Source: Chromatiales bacterium (GTDB lineage: Bacteria > Pseudomonadota > Gammaproteobacteria > UBA6429 > Thiohalophilaceae). Taken from it: 64,000 nucleotides of DNA. The notes below the pieces were generated by a model. The model was not told where the DNA came from. It saw only the letters and a list, made by a program, of their open reading frames with translations, and made no database searches. Each line of letters begins with the position of its first letter. The first letter of the stretch is position 1. The position numbers and the translations under genes are program-made. Shown piece after piece: positions 1 through 8,282 of the stretch. The DNA is taken from NCBI GenBank assembly GCA_026984045.1, contig JALSSV010000029.1, positions 1 through 64,000 on the forward strand, in the 5' to 3' direction.

Positions 1-1
1 G

Positions 2-682
2 GACCGGCGCCTGCGCTCGGGCGTGGAGGTGCGCGAGGACATCGCCGGGATCCTGGTCTCCCACGGCCGTTTCCTGATTGGCCGCAGTGCCCGTGTCTCC
101 CGTTCGCGGGTCGCCGCCGCGCTGGCCCACGAGATCGGCACCCACGTGCTTACCTGGCACAATGGCCGTCATCAGCCCTTCCGTGAGCTGCAGGAGGGCA
201 TGGCCGGCTACGAGCCACTGCAGGAAGGACTCGCGGTGCTGGCCGAATATCTGGTGGGCGGCCTCGAGGCCGCGCGCCTGCGCCAGCTCGCCGGCCGCGT
301 CAAGGCGGTGCAGCTCATCTGCGAGGGCGCCGATTTCGTCACCACCTTCCGCACCCTGCACAGGGAATATGGCTTCGGCGCACGATCCGCCTGGATGATG
401 ACCATGCGCACCTTCCGGGGCGGCGGTTACACCAAGGACGCCGTCTACCTGCGCGGCCTGCAGCGCCTTCTGCAACGCCTGGCCGAAGGCGTGGATCTGG
501 CCGGTCTCTACGTGGGCAAGCTGGCCGACGCCTGGCTGCCCTACGTGGAGGAGCTGCGCTGGCGTACCATCGTCCAGCCGCCGGCGATCCTGCCCCGATT
601 CTTCGAACTGCCCGAAGCGACACCGCGCCTGCGCCGGCTGACTGCGGGGCTGCGTGTTCCACAACTGCTGGAGGACCCCTGA
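2..682 (+). CDS. DUF1704 / QEGLA-motif metallopeptidase-like protein (5' end outside window)
   Basis: The reading frame is open from the first bases of the window, so the N-terminal part is missing. The visible part carries an HExxxH-type motif, HEIGTH, encoded at 128-145, and the family's name-giving QEGLA motif at 221-235. This matches the DUF1704 family, annotated in bacteria as 'flavohemoglobin expression-modulating QEGLA motif protein'. Eukaryotic members (MATCAP) use the HExxxH and the downstream Glu as a zinc carboxypeptidase site that removes the C-terminal tyrosine of tubulin. A peptidase role here is inferred from that motif; the bacterial substrate is unknown. The stop TGA shares its last base with the ATG of the following ATP-grasp gene, so the two are translationally coupled. 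Confidence 0.85.
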   Translation, partial: DRRLRSGVEVREDIAGILVSHGRFLIGRSARVSRSRVAAALAHEIGTHVLTWHNGRHQPFRELQEGMAGYEPLQEGLAVLAEYLVGGLEAARLRQLAGRVKAVQLICEGADFVTTFRTLHREYGFGARSAWMMTMRTFRGGGYTKDAVYLRGLQRLLQRLAEGVDLAGLYVGKLADAWLPYVEELRWRTIVQPPAILPRFFELPEATPRLRRLTAGLRVPQLLEDP

Positions 683-1740
683 TGCGCATCGGCATCGTCG
701 TCAATGACGTCTTTGCAGAACGCTTCGGCTATACCACCACCCAGGTGGCGATGGTGGCGGCCCGCAACGGGCACGAGGTCTGGTACATCGACGTGGGCGA
801 TCTGGTGCTGCGCCCCGACGATCACGTCTATGCCCATGCGGTGAAGGTGCCGCAGCGGGCCCATCGCAAGCGCAGGGCCTTTCTGGAAGAAGTCTGGGAA
901 GTGGCCCGCCGGGAGCGGGACGAAATCGCAGTCAGGGGGCTGGACGTGCTGCTGCCGCGCAACGATCCCAGCCTCGACGTGTTCGCCCGTCCCTGGGCAC
1001 GGTCGGCGGCCATCGACTTCGGCCGGCTGGCGGTGCGCGACGGGGTGCTCGTGCTCAACGATCCCGACGGCCTGGCCCTCGGTCTCAACAAGCTGTACCT
1101 GGAATACTTCCCCGAGTCGGTGCGCCCGCGTACGCTGGTGACCCGTGACAAGAGCGAGATCAAGGATTTCATCGCCGCCCAGGGCGGCCATGCGGTGCTC
1201 AAGCCGCTGGCCGGCTCGGGCGGGCGCAACGTGTTCCTGGTGCGCCCCCATGACACGCCCAACGTCAACCAGATGATCGAGGCGGTGGTGCGCGACGGCT
1301 TCTGCATCGCCCAGCAGTACCTGCCCGACGCCATCCACGGCGATACCCGCCTGTTTCTGCTCAACGGCCGGCTCTTCGAATACAAGGGCCACATTGCCGC
1401 CATCCACCGCCAGCGGCGCACCGGCGACGCCGACATCCGCTCCAACCTCACCGCCGGCGGCATTGCCCGGCCCGCCGAGGTCACGCCGGCCATGCGCGAG
1501 CTGGCCGAGGCCATGCGCCCGCGCCTGCAGGCCGATGGCATCTTCTTCGCCGGCCTCGACATCGTGGGCGACAAGGTGATGGAGGTGAACGTGCAATCGC
1601 CCGGCGGCCTGATCGGAGCCGAGGACTTCGCGGGCGTGAACTTCTCCGCGGCGCTGCTCGAGGCCATCGAACGCAAGCTGGCCTGGCGACAGAAGCATCC
1701 CCAAGTGTCGAACCGGGAGCTGGCCGCCCTGGAAGGCTGA
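682..1740 (+). CDS. GshB-like ATP-grasp ligase paired with QEGLA protein
   Basis: The 352-residue product resembles glutathione synthetase GshB: an N-terminal substrate domain with a PRNDPS motif (about residues 92-97, compare RKDPP in GshB), an ATP-grasp Lys174 followed by a glycine-rich loop (AGSGGRN), and the metal and phosphate site GLDIVGD...MEVNVQSPGG (about 291-309, with Glu301 and Asn303). ATP-grasp ligases join a carboxylate to an amine using ATP. GshB paralogs next to QEGLA genes are common in proteobacteria, so this one is probably not the housekeeping glutathione synthetase, although that cannot be excluded. It overlaps the preceding gene by one base. No recognisable gene follows in the same unit; a REP-like palindrome begins about 20 bases after the stop. 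Confidence 0.8.
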   Translation: MRIGIVVNDVFAERFGYTTTQVAMVAARNGHEVWYIDVGDLVLRPDDHVYAHAVKVPQRAHRKRRAFLEEVWEVARRERDEIAVRGLDVLLPRNDPSLDVFARPWARSAAIDFGRLAVRDGVLVLNDPDGLALGLNKLYLEYFPESVRPRTLVTRDKSEIKDFIAAQGGHAVLKPLAGSGGRNVFLVRPHDTPNVNQMIEAVVRDGFCIAQQYLPDAIHGDTRLFLLNGRLFEYKGHIAAIHRQRRTGDADIRSNLTAGGIARPAEVTPAMRELAEAMRPRLQADGIFFAGLDIVGDKVMEVNVQSPGGLIGAEDFAGVNFSAALLEAIERKLAWRQKHPQVSNRELAALEG

Positions 1741-1761
1741 ACCGCCGGACGAAAAGGAGGC

Positions 1762-1787
1762 TAGGAGCGGCGCCCTCGCCGCGATAG
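1762..1787. repeat. REP-like palindrome, copy 1
   Basis: The sequence TAGGAGCGGCGCCCTCGCC followed by GCGATAG forms an imperfect palindrome. The same GGAGCGGCGC...GCCGCGA pattern recurs near 3711, 29925, 50315, 58312 and, inverted, 58425. All copies lie outside genes, which fits a REP-type intergenic repeat. Confidence 0.6.
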
Positions 1788-1824
1788 GATTACGACACGA
1801 TTCCGCGAAAAGAAAGCACAACGA

Positions 1825-2592
1825 ATGTTCCCCATCCAGGATTCCATCCCCGCCCGCTATCCGCCCGTGATGATGTGGGCCCTCGTGGTACTCAACGGGC
1901 TCGTGTTCCTGTTCGAGCTGAGCCTGCCACCGCAAACGCTGCAGGCCTTCGTGTATCTGTTCGGCGTGGTGCCGGCACGCTACACCCATCCCGGCTGGGC
2001 GGCCACCGTGGGGTTCCCGGTGGGCGATTACTGGCCCTTCGTCACCAGCATGTTCCTGCACGGTGGCTGGATGCACATCATCGGCAACATGTGGTTCCTG
2101 TGGCTGTTCGGCGACAACGTGGAAGATCGCATGGGGCCCGTGCGTTTTCTGCTGTTCTATCTCATCTGTGGTGTGATCGCGGCCATCATCCACGTGCTGG
2201 TCAATCCCGATTCCACCGTGCCCACCATCGGCGCCTCGGGGGCCATCGCCGGCGTGTTGGGGGCCTACTTCCTGATGTTTCCCCATTCGCGGGTGATCGC
2301 CATGGTGCCGATCCTGTTCTATCCACTGTTCTTCACGGTGCCGGCGGCGCTGTTCCTGTTCCTCTGGTTCCTGATGCAGTTCTTCTCGGGCGCCACCTCG
2401 GTGTTCAATGGCCAGCAGGTGGGGGGCGTGGCCTGGTGGGCGCACATCGGCGGATTCCTGGCCGGCATGCTGCTGTACCGGTTTTTCCTCTCTCCGGAAC
2501 GCAACCGCCCCTGGCATCCCGACGAACTGGGGCCCGCCGAGGTTTGGGGCAAGAAGATTCTCGACGATCTCAACCGCCGCACACGGCGCTGA
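1825..2592 (+). CDS. rhomboid family intramembrane serine protease
   Basis: The 255-residue membrane protein has about six to seven hydrophobic segments and the rhomboid catalytic signature. GASG (residues 137-140) places the nucleophile at Ser139, and WAHIGG supplies the base at His207. The HGGWMHIIGNMWFLWLFGDNVED block at about 79-101 matches the conserved second transmembrane segment and loop with its His and Asn residues. Rhomboids cleave single-pass membrane proteins within the bilayer; the substrate is not indicated. It is followed 30 bases later by another membrane-associated proteinase, so the two may form a small protein-quality unit. A REP-like palindrome lies just upstream. Confidence 0.92.
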   Translation: MFPIQDSIPARYPPVMMWALVVLNGLVFLFELSLPPQTLQAFVYLFGVVPARYTHPGWAATVGFPVGDYWPFVTSMFLHGGWMHIIGNMWFLWLFGDNVEDRMGPVRFLLFYLICGVIAAIIHVLVNPDSTVPTIGASGAIAGVLGAYFLMFPHSRVIAMVPILFYPLFFTVPAALFLFLWFLMQFFSGATSVFNGQQVGGVAWWAHIGGFLAGMLLYRFFLSPERNRPWHPDELGPAEVWGKKILDDLNRRTRR

Positions 2593-2622
2593 CACGGACG
2601 CTAACCGACAGGAGAAACGACC

Positions 2623-3459
2623 ATGGATCTCTTTTCCGCTCTCTTCTGGCTGTTCTTCATGCTGGTGGCACTGCAGCCGGTATTGCGCCAGCGGATGCTC
2701 GAGGCCAGCCGCACCCGGCTCATCGCCCGCCTCGAGCAGGAACGCGGCTCGCGGGTGATCCTGCTGGTGCACCGCCAGGAGACCATGAGCCTGCTCGGCT
2801 TTCCGCTGATGCGTTTCATCGACATCCACGACTCGGAGGAAGTGATCCGCGCCATCCATCTCACGGATTCGGAGACGCCCATCGATCTGGTGGTGCACAC
2901 TCCCGGCGGCCTGGTGCTGGCGGCCCTGCAGATCGCCCGGGCCATCGATCGCCACAAGGGCCGGGTGCGGGTGATCGTGCCCCATTACGCCATGTCCGGC
3001 GGCACGCTGATCGCCCTGGCCGCCGACGAGATCGTCATGAGCCCCCATGCGGTGCTCGGCCCCGTCGATCCCCAGCTCGGCCAGCAGGCGGCGGCGTCCA
3101 TCCTCAAGGTGGTGGAGCAGAAGCCGGTGGAGAAGATCGACGACCAGACCCTGATCCTGGCCGACCACGCGCAAAAGGCCCGGCAACAGGTCTGCGAAGC
3201 GGTCACCGAGCTGCTCTCCGGCAAGCTGCCCGACGAGGCAGCCAAACAGCTCGCCGAGAAGCTCAGCACCGGCACCTGGACCCACGACTACCCCATCACC
3301 CCGGAGCAGGCCCGTGAATTCGGCCTCAACGTCAGCACCGAGATGCCCGAGGCATTCCTGCAACTGATGACCCTCTATCCCCAGCCGGTGCAGCGCATCC
3401 CCTCGGTGGAATACCTGCCCGGCCGGCGCGAACCGGCGGGAACGCGGGAGAAGCATTGA
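2623..3459 (+). CDS. SDH-type Clp-fold serine proteinase (ClpP/SppA superfamily), membrane-anchored
   Basis: The 278-residue product starts with one hydrophobic anchor (residues 3-20) and contains a ClpP-like core: VVHTPGG (90-96) forms the oxyanion region and HYAMSGGT (121-128) holds the likely nucleophile Ser125. LGPVDPQLG further on is typical of the SDH_sah/SppA-like branch. Members of this family were named 'serine dehydrogenase proteinase' and are thought to cut peptides at the membrane. An RBS-like GGAG lies 10 bases before the ATG. The gene shares its strand with rhomboid and may be co-transcribed with it. It is the last gene before a 336-base palindrome-rich gap. Confidence 0.82.
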   Translation: MDLFSALFWLFFMLVALQPVLRQRMLEASRTRLIARLEQERGSRVILLVHRQETMSLLGFPLMRFIDIHDSEEVIRAIHLTDSETPIDLVVHTPGGLVLAALQIARAIDRHKGRVRVIVPHYAMSGGTLIALAADEIVMSPHAVLGPVDPQLGQQAAASILKVVEQKPVEKIDDQTLILADHAQKARQQVCEAVTELLSGKLPDEAAKQLAEKLSTGTWTHDYPITPEQAREFGLNVSTEMPEAFLQLMTLYPQPVQRIPSVEYLPGRREPAGTREKH

Positions 3460-3795
3460 GGGTACCCGACGGTTGCAAAAAAATAGGCACGGTTTTCTGC
3501 CGAAACGGCTTCTATGCAGAACGAAACACGATGTGGATCGTTCTTTGCGGATTTCCCCGACAGGGAAATCCATGCAGCGCCCCAATCCCTCGCCCGGAGG
3601 AAGCGAAGCGGAATCCGGGGCGGGGTTTTTCCCGGCTTCCGGCCCGGCGGGCCAGCATCCGGGCTACTCGATGCCCGCCAGACCGGTCCGATTTTTTGCA
3701 ATGCCTGGGTGCAGGCGCGGCGCAAGCCGCGAACAATGCGGGCAGGAACCGGCGTGGCGCCCTTGCCGCGCCTGCCGAAGCGAACGGTTGCAGGG
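3460..3795. other. gene-free interval with several palindromes
   Basis: No convincing gene is present in these 336 bases. The interval holds a perfect 9-bp hairpin (GGATTTCCC 3549-3557, GGGAAATCC 3563-3571), a second stem AGAACGA/TCGTTCT just upstream (about 3518-3546), and imperfect inverted ends (GTTGCAAAAAAAT near 3472; GATTTTTTGCAAT near 3690). A REP-like GCGCGGCGCAAGCCGCGA follows at 3711-3733. It looks like accumulated repeat sequence rather than coding DNA. Confidence 0.5.
3711..3733. repeat. REP-like palindrome, copy 2
   Basis: CAGGCGCGGCGCAAGCCGC followed by GAAC is nearly identical to the copy at 29925 (GGAGCGGCGCAAGCCGCGA). The stem is GCGGC/GCCGC around a short CGCAA loop. It lies in a gene-free interval. 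Confidence 0.5.
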
Positions 3796-4137
3796 CTATC
3801 CGTCTCCGCCTTCGATGTGGCGAATGAACTGTCGGCGCAGGTTGTCGAGTTCGCCCTGCAGGCGCTGGTGCAGTTCCGTCTCCAGTTCCGATTCGAGGAG
3901 GGTGAGGGCGCGGCCGTAGAAGCGGTCGAAGGCCTCGCGAACCCGGGCAGGCGTGAGGGGGTCGGCGGGGGGTGCCGCGGTGGGCGGGTTGTCGGGCACC
4001 GGCGCCACCTCCGTGTAGCGGGGCACCAGTTTCTGCACGTCGCTCTCGTAGCGGGTGGCGACGAGGGGAGAGGTCTTGACCCAGGTTTCTCCGTTCCAGG
4101 AGAAGGTCTGGCCGATGGCGAGAGACTGGAACTTCAT
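3796..4137 (-). CDS. conserved hypothetical protein, 113 residues
   Basis: The start is set at the ATG that begins MKFQSLAIGQTF, because upstream in-frame codons run through a TATAAT box (minus strand, 4144-4149). The N-terminal half (GQTFSWNGETWVKTSP...) looks like a small beta-rich module with a conserved 'GQTF..NG..W.KTSP' feel. A Pro/Ala linker and a C-terminal helix rich in Glu, Leu and Arg follow (about 70-113), probably a short coiled coil. No function is recognised. It stands alone between a palindrome-rich gap and the SRAP gene, which has the same orientation. Confidence 0.6.
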   Translation of the reverse strand: MKFQSLAIGQTFSWNGETWVKTSPLVATRYESDVQKLVPRYTEVAPVPDNPPTAAPPADPLTPARVREAFDRFYGRALTLLESELETELHQRLQGELDNLRRQFIRHIEGGDG

Positions 4138-4143
4138 GGCCGC

Positions 4144-4149
4144 ATTATA
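4144..4149 (-). promoter_or_regulatory. -10 box for the 113-residue hypothetical gene
   Basis: The minus strand reads GGCTATAATGCGGCCATG. The perfect TATAAT lies only 6 bases before the ATG, so the transcript would have a very short leader or none. No good -35 element is visible. Confidence 0.4.
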
Positions 4150-4239
4150 GCCGAAGGTCGTCATGGCCAGGGCCGTGACCGTGCCATTGGCGCCTCGAGT
4201 TTCCCCCGGCAAACAGGCCGTTGAAAAACCTTCCCTGGG

Positions 4240-4908
4240 CTATTGGCCCAGCGGCCGGATCAGTTCCGGGCCATCGTGGCGCGGGTTGTTCACCTGGCGG
4301 CTCACCGGATACAGCTCGAGTGCTTTCGGGGGCAGGGGGCGGAGCAGATCCTGTACGCCGGCGGGATCGGTGATGGCCGGATCCAGCCACCGATCATAGT
4401 CGGCCGGCTCGAGGATGGCTGGCATGCGATCGTGGATGCGGGCCAGCGCCGGGTTGGCGGCAACGGTGATGATGGCGAAGGAGTTGAGCAGGTGATCCCC
4501 TTCCCAGTATTCCCACAACCCCGCGAAGGCGAAGAGAGGATCCCTTGCGGGGCGAATGTACCAGGGCTGTTTGCCGGAAGACGTGGCCTGCCATTCATAG
4601 AAGCCGCTGGCCGGCACCAGGCAGCGGCGATGGCGCAGGGGTCCGCGCCATACCGGCTTGCGGGCCAGGGTTTCGGCCTTGGCGTTGAACAGCCGGTAGC
4701 GGGTGCGGGGTGAATCGGCCCAGTGGGGCACCAGGCCCCAGCGCATCAGGGCGCAGGTGCGGCCATTGGCCGGCGCACGGGTCACCACCGGCACGTCCGA
4801 ATCGGGGGTGACGTTGAAGCTGGGCGTGTAGGCGGGCACCGGTCCGTCGATGGCGAACCATTCGGCGATGAATTCCGGGCCCGCGGCGAGGGTGTAGCGT
4901 CCGCACAT
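4240..4908 (-). CDS. SOS response-associated peptidase, SRAP family (YedK/HMCES type)
   Basis: The start is the ATG of MCGRY: in this family Cys2 becomes the N-terminal residue after Met removal and forms a thiazolidine crosslink with abasic sites in single-stranded DNA. The 222-residue product also has the conserved LFNAKAET block, the ASGFYEW motif with the catalytic Glu, and the HDRMPAIL motif containing the active-site His. These features define SRAP proteins, which shield abasic sites during replication. A longer upstream frame exists but lies antisense to ubiA and is not plausible. It is divergent from ubiA, with 79 bases between the two starts. Confidence 0.93.
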   Translation of the reverse strand: MCGRYTLAAGPEFIAEWFAIDGPVPAYTPSFNVTPDSDVPVVTRAPANGRTCALMRWGLVPHWADSPRTRYRLFNAKAETLARKPVWRGPLRHRRCLVPASGFYEWQATSSGKQPWYIRPARDPLFAFAGLWEYWEGDHLLNSFAIITVAANPALARIHDRMPAILEPADYDRWLDPAITDPAGVQDLLRPLPPKALELYPVSRQVNNPRHDGPELIRPLGQ

Positions 4909-4950
4909 GACTGCCATTTGAACCCATCGGCGCGGCGGTGGCAAAACGGG

Positions 4951-4956
4951 TACAAT
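4951..4956 (+). promoter_or_regulatory. possible -10 box of ubiA
   Basis: TACAAT sits 31 bases before the ubiA ATG inside the divergent interval shared with the SRAP gene. No good -35 match is visible, so this is only a candidate. Confidence 0.3.
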
Positions 4957-4987
4957 TCGCCCAGTTCCGCCACCCCCACTGGAGCCG

Positions 4988-5869
4988 ATGGCCGCTTTTT
5001 CCCTGGATCGCGATTTCCTTCTCGATCGTGCCCGCCAGTATGCCCTGCTGATGCGCCTGAACCGGCCCATCGGCATCCTGCTGCTGTTGTGGCCCACCCT
5101 CTGGGCCCTGTGGGTCGCCGCCGAAGGGATGCCGCCGCTGAAGATCCTGGTGGTGTTCGTGCTCGGGGTGGTGCTGATGCGCTCCGCCGGCTGCGTGATC
5201 AATGATTACGCCGATCGGGAATTCGATCCCAAGGTGCGCCGCACCCGCGACCGGCCCATCGCCGCGGGGCGGGTCTCGCCCCGGGAGGCGCTGGGGCTGT
5301 TCGCGGTGCTGTGCCTGCTGGCCTTCGCCCTGGTGCTGACCCTCGATCCCCTGACCATCCGCCTGGCCCTGGTGGCGGTGGTGCTGGCGGCCGTGTATCC
5401 CTTCATGAAGCGTTACACCTATCTGCCCCAGGTGGTGCTGGGCATGGCCTTCGGCTGGGCCATTCCCATGGCCTTCGCCGCGGTGAGCGGGGCGCTGCCG
5501 AAGGCGGCCTGGCTGCTGTACGTGATCAACGTGATCTGGTCGGTGATTTACGACACCTTCTATGCCATGGCGGATCGGGAAGACGATCTGCAGGCGGGAG
5601 TGAAGTCCACCGCCATCCTGTTCGGCGAGGCGGACCGGCTGATCATCGGCCTCCTGCAGACCATGATGGTGGCGGGGCTGGTCCTGCTGGGGCGGGATCT
5701 GGAATTCGCGCCGGTGTGGTGGCTGGCGGTGCTGATCGTCGTCGCCCTGTTCGCCTGGGAGCAGTACCGGGTGCGGGAGCGGCGGCCCGAGGCCTGTTTC
5801 TATGCCTTTTTACATAACAATTGGGTAGGCATGACGATCTTTGCCGGCATTTTTCTCAATTATTGGTAA
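4988..5869 (+). CDS. ubiA: 4-hydroxybenzoate octaprenyltransferase
   Basis: This 293-residue multi-pass membrane enzyme attaches the polyprenyl tail to 4-hydroxybenzoate in ubiquinone synthesis. Both Asp-rich motifs that bind Mg-prenyl diphosphate are present: NDYADREFD at residues 72-80 and [13 protein letters not shown] at 188-200. About eight or nine hydrophobic helices surround them. Length and motifs match UbiA rather than the heme farnesyltransferase CtaB found later in the window. It supplies the quinone used by the respiratory chains encoded downstream. No other ubi gene is adjacent. Confidence 0.95.
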   Translation: MAAFSLDRDFLLDRARQYALLMRLNRPIGILLLLWPTLWALWVAAEGMPPLKILVVFVLGVVLMRSAGCVINDYADREFDPKVRRTRDRPIAAGRVSPREALGLFAVLCLLAFALVLTLDPLTIRLALVAVVLAAVYPFMKRYTYLPQVVLGMAFGWAIPMAFAAVSGALPKAAWLLYVINVIWSVIYDTFYAMADREDDLQAGVKSTAILFGEADRLIIGLLQTMMVAGLVLLGRDLEFAPVWWLAVLIVVALFAWEQYRVRERRPEACFYAFLHNNWVGMTIFAGIFLNYW

Positions 5870-5883
5870 AAAAATGTGATGAA

Positions 5884-5914
5884 TTGCCGATAAACGGGCA
5901 AGCTGCTCTATAAT
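5884..5914 (+). promoter_or_regulatory. sigma70-type promoter for the msh operon
   Basis: TTGCCG (5884-5889) and a perfect TATAAT (5909-5914) are separated by 19 bases, in the 159-base gap before mshI. The -35 sequence lies within a small inverted repeat (TTGCC...GGGCAA). The spacer is slightly long, so strength is uncertain. Confidence 0.5.
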
Positions 5915-6028
5915 CCCTGCAACAACATGTATTTATGCCGATCTGTTGCAGTAGATCATGAGCGATCGGCGATAACCCGATATCCGGAAAGGGAGGCGGA
6001 TATCCCAGCCTGAATTTCGTGGGGCCCG

Positions 6029-7012
6029 ATGCTGCCGAATCTCTTTCAACGCAAGCCACGCAATCCGGGAGTGCTGGGGATCAGCATTTCCGATGAAGGC
6101 GTTGCCCTTGCCCACGTGCGCCGCGAGGTCGGTGGGCCGCCGCGATTGCTGCGCGCCGAGTTTCAGCCCCTGGGGCCGGGTGAGCACGCGAGCGAGGTGC
6201 TGCGCACCCGGTTGCGGCAGCTCGACCTGGAACACGTGCCGGTGGCCACGGCCCTTTCCCCCGGCGAGTTCACCCTGCAGATGGTGCCGGCCCCGGAAGT
6301 CCCCCCGGAGGAGCGGTGCCAGGCGGTGCGCTGGCGCCTCCGCGACACGCTGCCCTACGACGTGGAAGAGGCGGTGGTGGACGTGTTCGATATCCCCCCT
6401 GAGGCCCTGCGCAGCGCCACGCCCATGCTGTATGCGGTGGTCGCCCCCCGCTGGGCCGTGCAGGCGCGCATCGAGTTGCTCGAAGACGCCGGGGCCAACC
6501 TGCAGTACATCGACATTCCCGAGATGGCCCAGCGCAACATCACCGCCCTGTTGCCCGAGGATGCCCAGGGCCTGGCCGGCCTGTCCTTCAGCCGCGAGAC
6601 CGGACTGCTGACCCTGACCCGCCAGGGCACGCTCTATCTGGCGCGGGAGCTGGAACAGGGCGAGCAGATCCTGATCCCGGTGCCCGAACGGCTCGAGGCG
6701 ACCCATGGCCTGACCCTGGAGGGGCCCGCCCCCGAGCTGCAGCGGGCCCTCGACAGCATCGTGCTCGAGGTGCAGCGTTCCCTCGACTACTACGAGAGTC
6801 ACTTCACCCTGCCACCCATCCAGCGGCTGGCGGCCGGGGGCCGCTTCCGCGAGATGCCGGGGCTGGCCGAGGCCCTGGAGAACCAGCTCGGGCTCACCAT
6901 CCACGAAATCGATTTCAATTCGCTGCTGGCAAGCGACTCGCCGCTGGACGCCTCGCTGCAGGCGCGCTGCCATCAGGCCATCGGCCTGGCGTTGCGAGAC
7001 GAGGCCGCCTGA
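6029..7012 (+). CDS. mshI: MSHA biogenesis protein MshI (PilM-like)
   Basis: The 327-residue product has the PilM/MshI actin-like fold signature (VLGISISDEGVALAHV at the N-terminus, then LPYDVEEAVVD and YYESHF). PilM-type proteins sit on the cytoplasmic face of the inner membrane and link the pilus motor to the PilN/PilO alignment complex. It is the first gene of a seven-gene run mshI-I2-J-K-L-M-N; the stop overlaps the next start by one base (TGATG). The MSHA assignment, rather than type IVa PilM, comes from gene order: a secretin followed by an ExeA-like ATPase and a TPR protein. Confidence 0.82.
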   Translation: MLPNLFQRKPRNPGVLGISISDEGVALAHVRREVGGPPRLLRAEFQPLGPGEHASEVLRTRLRQLDLEHVPVATALSPGEFTLQMVPAPEVPPEERCQAVRWRLRDTLPYDVEEAVVDVFDIPPEALRSATPMLYAVVAPRWAVQARIELLEDAGANLQYIDIPEMAQRNITALLPEDAQGLAGLSFSRETGLLTLTRQGTLYLARELEQGEQILIPVPERLEATHGLTLEGPAPELQRALDSIVLEVQRSLDYYESHFTLPPIQRLAAGGRFREMPGLAEALENQLGLTIHEIDFNSLLASDSPLDASLQARCHQAIGLALRDEAA

Positions 7013-7620
7013 TGCAACAGATCAACCTCTATCAGGACGAATTCCGGCCCCGGCGCGAGGTGCTCTCGCTGCGCCAGGCCCTGGCCGCGCTGGGCGCCCT
7101 GTTGCTGGTACTGCTGGCCGTCAGTGCCTGGCAGGGCTGGCGGAACGGCCAGCTCGCCGAACGGCTCGAGGCCACGCGCCAGACCCTGAGCCGGAACGAG
7201 ACCCGCCTGGCGAGCCTGCGCGAAGCCCAGGCCGCACGCAAGCCCGATCCGGCCCTGGCCGAGACGGTGCAGCGGCTGGCCCGGCGGGTGGACACCAAGC
7301 GCCGCGTGCTGGAGGTGCTCGCCGGCAAGCGTTTCGGCAACACCGAGGGCTTCGTGCCCCAGCTCACCGGCCTGGCCCGCGAGCGCATCGAGGGTCTGTG
7401 GCTTACCGAAGTGCGCCTGCATGGCGGCGGCACCTCCCTGGACATGGCCGGCAATGCCCTCAAGCCCGAACTGGTGCCCCGTTACCTGCAGCGGCTGGGC
7501 AACGAGAAGATCTTCAGCGGCACGGCCTTCGAGACCTTGCGCCTGGCGCGGCCGGAGAAGCACCCCGCGTGGGTCAGCTTCGTGCTGCACAGCCAGGCGG
7601 GCAAGGAGGACGGATCGTGA
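7012..7620 (+). CDS. PilN-like MSHA biogenesis protein (MshI2 position)
   Basis: A 202-residue PilN-type protein: a short cytoplasmic start (MQQINLYQDEFRP, the typical INLY motif), one transmembrane helix at about residues 25-42, a coiled-coil segment, and a PilN-like C-terminal domain with GLARERIEGLWLTEVRL. PilN binds PilM through the INLYP-like N-terminal peptide and pairs with PilO in the periplasm. It overlaps mshI by one base and the next gene by four, so translation is coupled throughout. Confidence 0.8.
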   Translation: MQQINLYQDEFRPRREVLSLRQALAALGALLLVLLAVSAWQGWRNGQLAERLEATRQTLSRNETRLASLREAQAARKPDPALAETVQRLARRVDTKRRVLEVLAGKRFGNTEGFVPQLTGLARERIEGLWLTEVRLHGGGTSLDMAGNALKPELVPRYLQRLGNEKIFSGTAFETLRLARPEKHPAWVSFVLHSQAGKEDGS

Positions 7621-8282
7621 CCGCCTGGCAGAAGCTGAACGAAAGCTGGGCGGCCCGCACCCTGCGGGAACGGGCCGTGCTGTTGCTGCTGGCCGCGGTG
7701 CTGGTGGGGCTGCTGTGGGACGGGATGCTGTGGAGCGCCCAGCGGGCCCGTGCCAACCGGCTGGCCGCCGAGCTGGAATCCGGCCAGACCCGGATCGCGG
7801 CGCTCGAGACCCGGATCCGCACCCTCGAGCGGGAAGCGCGCACCGATCCCGATGCGGCCCTCAAGCGTCAGCGGCAACAGCTCGAGGCCCACATGGCCGA
7901 ACTGGATCGGCGGCTGAAGGCGCAGATGGGCGAACTCATCGATCCGGCGGGCATGGCCCGGGTGCTCGAAGCCATTCTCACCCGCCATACCGATCTGCGC
8001 CTGCGGCGGCTCGAGAACCTGCCCACCCGGCCGTTGCTGGTCGACGAAAAAGGCGATGGCAAGGCCGACGAGGCCCCCGGCGGCGGGGTCTACCGCCATG
8101 GCCTGGAGATGGAGTTCTCCGGCAGCTATCTGTCGCTGCTGGCCTACCTCCGGGAACTGGACGCGCTGCCCTGGAACTTCTACTGGGATGCCCTGGAACT
8201 GAAGGTGGAAGACTATCCCCGCGCCGTCATCGTCATCCGGGTGCACACGCTGAGTCTCGACGAGGGGTGGATCGGTGTCTGA
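7617..8282 (+). CDS. mshJ: PilO-like MSHA biogenesis protein MshJ
   Basis: The start is GTG at 7617, which overlaps the previous stop and is preceded by the strong RBS AAGGAGG. The 221-residue product has a short cytoplasmic N-terminus, one transmembrane helix (about residues 18-38), a long coiled coil (about 40-115), and a C-terminal ferredoxin-like domain (GLEMEFSGSYLSLLAYLRELDALPW). This is the PilO/MshJ architecture. It should form the inner-membrane alignment subcomplex with the preceding PilN-like protein. Confidence 0.8.
   Translation: MTAWQKLNESWAARTLRERAVLLLLAAVLVGLLWDGMLWSAQRARANRLAAELESGQTRIAALETRIRTLEREARTDPDAALKRQRQQLEAHMAELDRRLKAQMGELIDPAGMARVLEAILTRHTDLRLRRLENLPTRPLLVDEKGDGKADEAPGGGVYRHGLEMEFSGSYLSLLAYLRELDALPWNFYWDALELKVEDYPRAVIVIRVHTLSLDEGWIGV

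Noticed and set aside
541-3585. 1014-codon open frame on the minus strand
   Set aside because: It runs antisense through four recognised genes (DUF1704, ATP-grasp, rhomboid, SDH-type proteinase). Composition is His/Gly/Arg/Gln-rich, as expected from an antisense frame in high-GC DNA.
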